This document shows, in pieces, positions 35,674-39,374 of a stretch of 39,374 bases of DNA. Source of the stretch: an uncultured Bacteroidales bacterium (GTDB lineage Bacteria; Bacteroidota; Bacteroidia; Bacteroidales; UBA932); contig CALUST010000039.1 of assembly GCA_944323505.1 (NCBI GenBank), positions 1 to 39,374 of the forward strand. Direction: 5' to 3'. The number at the start of each line of letters is the position of its first letter. Positions within the stretch are counted from its first letter, which is position 1. The notes beneath the pieces are model-generated. The model saw nothing but the letters and a program-made list of their open reading frames with translations. It was not told the origin of the DNA and did not search any database. Both the position numbers and the translations under genes were made by a program.

Positions 35674-37122
35674 ATGAATAGATACAGTCTTATACATACT
35701 TTCTTCGTACTGGCTGCCGCTCTTGGCGTATCGGCAGGGGTATTATCCTCCTGTGCCGATACGCTGGAGGTCGGCACTCTTGACAGCGGGACATACACGG
35801 ATGCTGACCGGCTTACCGGATATGCTTATGACACAGCATCCGGGGCATCTTCCAATGTGATAGAACTGACGGCGGACGGGTGCGACATCTCCCTGTCGGC
35901 AGGGCTTAACAGATGTCCGGAGAAAGGGGTCGATCTGAAGTTCGTCTACGACAGCGGCTATCAGCAGGGGACACCGTCGGAGACTCTGCCTCTCTTCCCT
36001 GAGACCATGGTCACATTCGTGGACGGGCAGGACATCCTGATGGCTCCTGACGAGAAACGCTCGGCAGACATACGTGTCCACCTTAACGGCGGACAGGACC
36101 TTGTGGACGGCACCACGTATGTGCTTCCTCTCAAGGTCGTATCCTCCACCGAAGGGGTCACCATCCCTGAGTCTTTTTCAAGGTGCGTCTACACCATCGA
36201 GTACAGGACATCCTACAGCAACACCTATAAAGGCGATGATGCCGTGTCCATGGTGCTGTTCCTTGAAGTGAACGGGACCAATCCTCTCAATGCCCTCGAG
36301 TTCGTCCTCGACAACGAGGAGGAGACCATGTTCTTCGACTATGTCGTGATGTTCTCGGCCAACATCAACTACGATGCTGACGCAGGCAGGGCATACCTCT
36401 ACTGCAACCCAAATGTCCAGTATCTCCTGGACCACAACGAGGAGTTCATCCAGCCGCTCCGCAAGCGCGGCATCAAGGTCATCCTCGGGCTTCTCGGCAA
36501 CCATGACCAGTCCGGTCTGACCCAGTTGTCCGATGTCGGGGCGAGGGACTTTGCCAAGGAAGTGGCTGCGGTATGCGAGGCATACAGCCTTGACGGAGTC
36601 AACCTTGACAACGAGTGGTCCGAGTCGCCTGACCTGGGCAACCCGTTGTTCGCACCTGCAGGCCCTGAGCGCGGCAACCGCCTCTGCTACGAGATCAAGA
36701 AACTGATGCCTGACAAGTGTGTCATGGTCTACCAGTACAACAGCATCGCTGGAGACTTCGTCATTGACGGAGTCGAGCCTGGCAAGTTCATAGACATTGC
36801 CGTGCCTGACTACGGTGCTGCCGGCCAGCCATATCAGGGAATGACCATCCGCCAGTGTGCGGGGACAGCCATCAATCTGATGGATGCCCCTAAAGGAGGT
36901 ACGGAATTCAATGCCAGAAGTGTCAAAGATGGAGGATATGGCTATTATATGATGTATGCCCTGTACGGAGGTGACGTCACCAAGAAGGAGAGCACTGACA
37001 AATATCCGCAGCAGGTAGAGTCATGCAACAATGTATCCTACGGCCTCTACGGAGTGCGGCTCAAACCGGTAGAGCACTTCTATCACAAGAACAGTACGGA
37101 ACCTGTGGCATTTGCCTTTTGA
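35674..37122 (+). CDS. DUF1735 - GH18 endo-beta-N-acetylglucosaminidase candidate
   Basis: Predicted to cut between the two core GlcNAc residues of N-linked glycans at the cell surface. The 482-residue lipoprotein (VLSSC, Cys27) has an N-terminal DUF1735 domain (about 40-175) and a C-terminal GH18 barrel. The active strand reads LDGVNLDNEWSE: Asp312 and Glu314 match the catalytic pair of this enzyme group, while the first Asp of DxDxE is Asn310. From memory the B. thetaiotaomicron enzyme BT3987 also varies at that place, and its catalytic pair carries the same numbers. Other barrel features are VILGLLGNHDQSGL and MVYQYNS. The surrounding SusC/D and binding proteins support an N-glycan target. 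Confidence 0.87.
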   Translation: MNRYSLIHTFFVLAAALGVSAGVLSSCADTLEVGTLDSGTYTDADRLTGYAYDTASGASSNVIELTADGCDISLSAGLNRCPEKGVDLKFVYDSGYQQGTPSETLPLFPETMVTFVDGQDILMAPDEKRSADIRVHLNGGQDLVDGTTYVLPLKVVSSTEGVTIPESFSRCVYTIEYRTSYSNTYKGDDAVSMVLFLEVNGTNPLNALEFVLDNEEETMFFDYVVMFSANINYDADAGRAYLYCNPNVQYLLDHNEEFIQPLRKRGIKVILGLLGNHDQSGLTQLSDVGARDFAKEVAAVCEAYSLDGVNLDNEWSESPDLGNPLFAPAGPERGNRLCYEIKKLMPDKCVMVYQYNSIAGDFVIDGVEPGKFIDIAVPDYGAAGQPYQGMTIRQCAGTAINLMDAPKGGTEFNARSVKDGGYGYYMMYALYGGDVTKKESTDKYPQQVESCNNVSYGLYGVRLKPVEHFYHKNSTEPVAFAF

Positions 37123-37148
37123 CAAAGATTTCTTCAACAATCAATATT

Positions 37149-38930
37149 ATGACAGATATGATCAGAAAGATATTATTGATGCTGCCGGCATTCCTTGCTG
37201 TCCTGACCACAGGATGTACGGAAGAGATCGAGTCTCCTGTCACTGAGACAGGGAAGGATTCCATATCCGTATCCACGGATGAACTGCATTTCGGCCCGCT
37301 CGGCGACAAGGATGAGATCACCGTGACAAGTTCCGGTGCATGGCGTCTTTCAGGCGGGGAGGACTGGGTGACCCCATCGGTCACTGAAGGAGTGTCAGGG
37401 GACAAGATAGTCTTCACAGTACTCAGGAACGACTCCGAAGCCGTGAGGACGGCCGTCTTCAAGGTATTCACAGGGTCTGCCGTTGCAGAAATCAGGATAT
37501 ATTCGGAATTGGGATACTACCTCATACCTCAGTTTGAGGAGACCTCCCATACATTTACGCACAGCGGCATAACATACGCTATGAAATTCAAGACCAACAT
37601 CAAGGAAGACGCCATGCAGTTCGCTTTTGCGGACGGAGGCGACTCTTGGATATCATTCGCAGGCCGTTCAGACGTGTTCGGAATCACGACCATCGAGTTC
37701 ACGATAGCCGGGAATACCGGATACCTGGAACGCTCCTCCAGGATAAGCATCACAGGTCAGGGAGAGGATTTCACTTTCGATGTCTTCCAGCTGCCTACAT
37801 ACGTCGTGCTTGCTGAGTCCATGTATGTGATAGACGGGCTTGAGTCTCAGGACTATCCGCTGACCGTCAAGACCAATGCCGACTTCACTGTCACCAATCT
37901 GCCCGAATGGCTGTCCGTATCGTCCATAGAACGCGGCGATACCGACGAGACCGGGCTGACAACAGTGACAGTCACCCTCCATCTGGAGGCTGCGGAGCAT
38001 TCAAGGTTCGGCTCGATGTCATTCGTATCGGACGGGACTACCCTGAGTTCGGCCTCTGTCAAGCAGAATGACCCGAACATGGTCACATATACCATAGAGG
38101 ACTCTGCACTTGCAGAATATCTCATTCAGAACGGATGGCTCCTCGACCTGGAGGCTCCTTTGTATGAGGTGATAGATAAAGGATTCAACTCGGAGTCTCT
38201 CGACCTTGAATGGGCTACCGGCGGAGTCGTCAATCTCAGCGGACTCGGCCAGTTCACCCAGCTCAAGAGCCTGAAGATCACCAAGGCTCCTGCTCTCAGG
38301 ACCCTTGACATGTCCGACTGTATGTCCCTTTCCGACCTGTCCATAAGGGAGATGAAGCAGGTACGCGAGATTATCCTCGGGGACATGCCTCTGGAGACTT
38401 TCAAATACGGGATAGGAGGCCTGGAGGAATATGGACAGCTTGAGTATGAGACGGTGACAATATCGGGGAATGTTGTGAAGAATGTCGATTTCTACAATGG
38501 CCACTATTATTGCAATCTGAATGAGAAATGCAAAGTCATCGATGTCACCGGATGCCCTGCGCTGGAGACTCTCAATGTCAAGAGGGGAGTAGGTCCGGAA
38601 TACGGTTATCCTGTTGTTCTTGAGACCATCCGCATGACTCCTGAACAGAAGCAGGCCGTGGATGACGGGACACTGGTTGTCACCAGATACGACTCCACGC
38701 AGATAGTGGTCGTTGAGGAGGAGACGCCGGAGCCTGACCCGGGTCCAGACGAAGGCGGCGACCCTGATGAGGGGGCAGACCCTGACGAGGGGGCAGACCC
38801 TGACGAAGGAGGCAATCCTGACGAAGGAGGCAACCCAGATGAAGGAGGCAATCCCGATGAGGGAGGTAACCCTGATGAAGGAGGCAATCCCGATGAGGGA
38901 GCAGACCCTGACCAGGGCACTGAAGCATAA
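37149..38930 (+). CDS. BACON/leucine-rich repeat lipoprotein with acidic tandem-repeat tail
   Basis: A 593-residue lipoprotein of unknown function (lipobox LTTGC, Cys23, then TEEIE, a surface-export-like acidic run). Residues about 36-118 and 215-308 look like BACON beta-sandwich domains (GAWRLSGGEDWVTPS, LPEWLSVSS), with a third beta-rich segment between them. Residues about 360-520 have leucine-rich-repeat character (LKSLKITKAPALRTLDMSD). The tail from 534 is nine copies of a six-residue acidic unit, such as DEGGNP. The ATG at 37149 was chosen because the lipoprotein signal begins there; the open frame upstream overlaps the GH18 gene. It is probably an adhesin-like or binding component of the glycan locus. 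No enzyme motif was seen. Confidence 0.75.
   Translation: MTDMIRKILLMLPAFLAVLTTGCTEEIESPVTETGKDSISVSTDELHFGPLGDKDEITVTSSGAWRLSGGEDWVTPSVTEGVSGDKIVFTVLRNDSEAVRTAVFKVFTGSAVAEIRIYSELGYYLIPQFEETSHTFTHSGITYAMKFKTNIKEDAMQFAFADGGDSWISFAGRSDVFGITTIEFTIAGNTGYLERSSRISITGQGEDFTFDVFQLPTYVVLAESMYVIDGLESQDYPLTVKTNADFTVTNLPEWLSVSSIERGDTDETGLTTVTVTLHLEAAEHSRFGSMSFVSDGTTLSSASVKQNDPNMVTYTIEDSALAEYLIQNGWLLDLEAPLYEVIDKGFNSESLDLEWATGGVVNLSGLGQFTQLKSLKITKAPALRTLDMSDCMSLSDLSIREMKQVREIILGDMPLETFKYGIGGLEEYGQLEYETVTISGNVVKNVDFYNGHYYCNLNEKCKVIDVTGCPALETLNVKRGVGPEYGYPVVLETIRMTPEQKQAVDDGTLVVTRYDSTQIVVVEEETPEPDPGPDEGGDPDEGADPDEGADPDEGGNPDEGGNPDEGGNPDEGGNPDEGGNPDEGADPDQGTEA
38748..38909 (+). repeat. 18-base in-frame tandem repeat (nine units)
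   Basis: Nine consecutive 18-base units, each encoding Asp-Glu-Gly-(Gly/Ala)-(Asp/Asn)-Pro, followed by a degenerate tenth (38910-38927) and the stop. Units differ mostly at third codon positions, for example GACGAAGGAGGCAATCCT against GATGAGGGAGGTAACCCT, so the peptide is conserved more than the DNA. Unit gain or loss would keep the frame and change tail length. Confidence 0.95.
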
Positions 38931-38962
38931 TATTGTTCAATAACACAGACACTAAGAACAAA

Positions 38963-39374
38963 ATGATGAAAAACAGATTATTATGGAAATTCCCTGCTGC
39001 GACGCTTATACTTTCATGTATAATGGCTGTCTCATGCACGGAAGACATAGTTGTGAAAAACTATGACGAGTCCGCTTACTCCAACCTGGACTGCCTGACG
39101 GGCTATCTCAGGGATGTTGCGAGCGGAAGTCAGGAGACCTCGGTGGAGCTCCTTTCGGATTCATGGAGCACCACGGTAGTCTTCGGGCTCACAAGGTCTG
39201 CGGGTCAGGGCGTTGATGTCACCCTGGAGTATGATGCAGAGTATGCGGAGCGTTACAACTCCGCCAACATGACGTCCTACACAGCCTGGCCTGCCTCGGC
39301 AGTGACAGTAGGCTACGGGGAGACCGTGGTCATGGCTCCGGACGACAAGCGGTCCTATGATGTCCCCGTGACCA
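38963..39374 (+). CDS. DUF1735-type lipoprotein, N-terminal part (cut by window end)
   Basis: The first 137 codons of a lipoprotein are present: signal peptide with lipobox MAVSC (Cys25), then TEDIV. The following region resembles the DUF1735 domain of the GH18 protein encoded 3.3 kb upstream: both share LTGY shortly after the lipid anchor and a MAPD-x-KRS motif (MAPDDKRS here, MAPDEKRS there). The rest lies outside the window, so it may be a second GH18 endoglycosidase, a binding protein or something else. Tandem ATG codons stand at 38963 and 38966; the first is taken. The gap after the repeat-tail gene is 32 bases, so it likely belongs to the same operon. Confidence 0.8.
   Translation, partial: MMKNRLLWKFPAATLILSCIMAVSCTEDIVVKNYDESAYSNLDCLTGYLRDVASGSQETSVELLSDSWSTTVVFGLTRSAGQGVDVTLEYDAEYAERYNSANMTSYTAWPASAVTVGYGETVVMAPDDKRSYDVPVT

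Noticed and set aside
37023-37148. An upstream extension of the BACON/LRR lipoprotein
   Set aside because: It would overlap the GH18 gene by 100 bases and bury the lipoprotein signal peptide in the middle of the protein.
38748-38909. The repeat block as a possible CRISPR array
   Set aside because: Units are contiguous with no spacers, are 18 bases long and encode a regular peptide in frame.
38606-38920. A minus-strand open frame of 104 codons made of Ser/Pro/Gly repeats
   Set aside because: It is only the antisense reading of the 18-base tandem repeat in the lipoprotein tail.

Overview
The window looks like the chromosome of a moderately GC-rich member of the Bacteroidales, perhaps near Alistipes or another Rikenellaceae-like line; the exact genus cannot be fixed from sequence alone. 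The evidence is a SusC/SusD pair with DUF1735-type lipoproteins, an ECF sigma factor with a FecR anti-sigma factor and an STN-bearing SusC, a DPP5-type peptidase closely resembling that of Porphyromonas, and repeated promoter boxes of the Bacteroidetes form TAnnTTTG (TTG about 20 bases upstream in the best cases). No rRNA, CRISPR array, insertion sequence or phage gene was seen.

Layout. 1-7000 is mostly minus strand: the first codons of a pyruvate:ferredoxin oxidoreductase, fabD with an intrinsic terminator, a plus-strand tRNA-Arg(CCG), and a tight operon recG - WYL regulator - DPP5 peptidase. 7000-14409 is plus strand: pdxA-rnhA (overlapping), a family-2 glycosyltransferase, the complete dTDP-L-rhamnose set in the order rmlA-rmlC-rmlD-rmlB, and a class I aminotransferase. 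A GH84 O-GlcNAcase-like enzyme (minus) meets the aminotransferase tail to tail. secA and a bactofilin follow on plus, and meet a minus-strand unit of tricorn-like protease - polyprenol-phosphate mannosyltransferase-like GT2 - dihydroorotase.

From 26.5 kb to the right edge is the most interesting part: an ECF sigma factor (minus) divergent from fecR (plus), then susC, susD, a GH18-fold lipoprotein that has lost its catalytic residues, a DUF1735-LamG lipoprotein, a DUF1735-GH18 endo-beta-N-acetylglucosaminidase candidate with catalytic Asp and Glu in place, a BACON/leucine-rich lipoprotein ending in an acidic 18-base tandem repeat, and the start of another DUF1735 lipoprotein cut by the window edge. 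Six of these are lipoproteins.

Working model: this is a polysaccharide-utilisation locus for N-linked glycans. Surface binding proteins capture a glycoprotein, the GH18 enzyme cuts the chitobiose core, SusC/SusD import the released glycan, and the sigma/FecR pair reads transport state through the STN domain of SusC. The architecture resembles, from memory, the Bacteroides thetaiotaomicron high-mannose N-glycan locus around BT3983-BT3987, but the BACON/leucine-rich/acidic-repeat protein is not something I recognise from it. No mannosidase is visible before the window ends. The rest of the window is mainly housekeeping.
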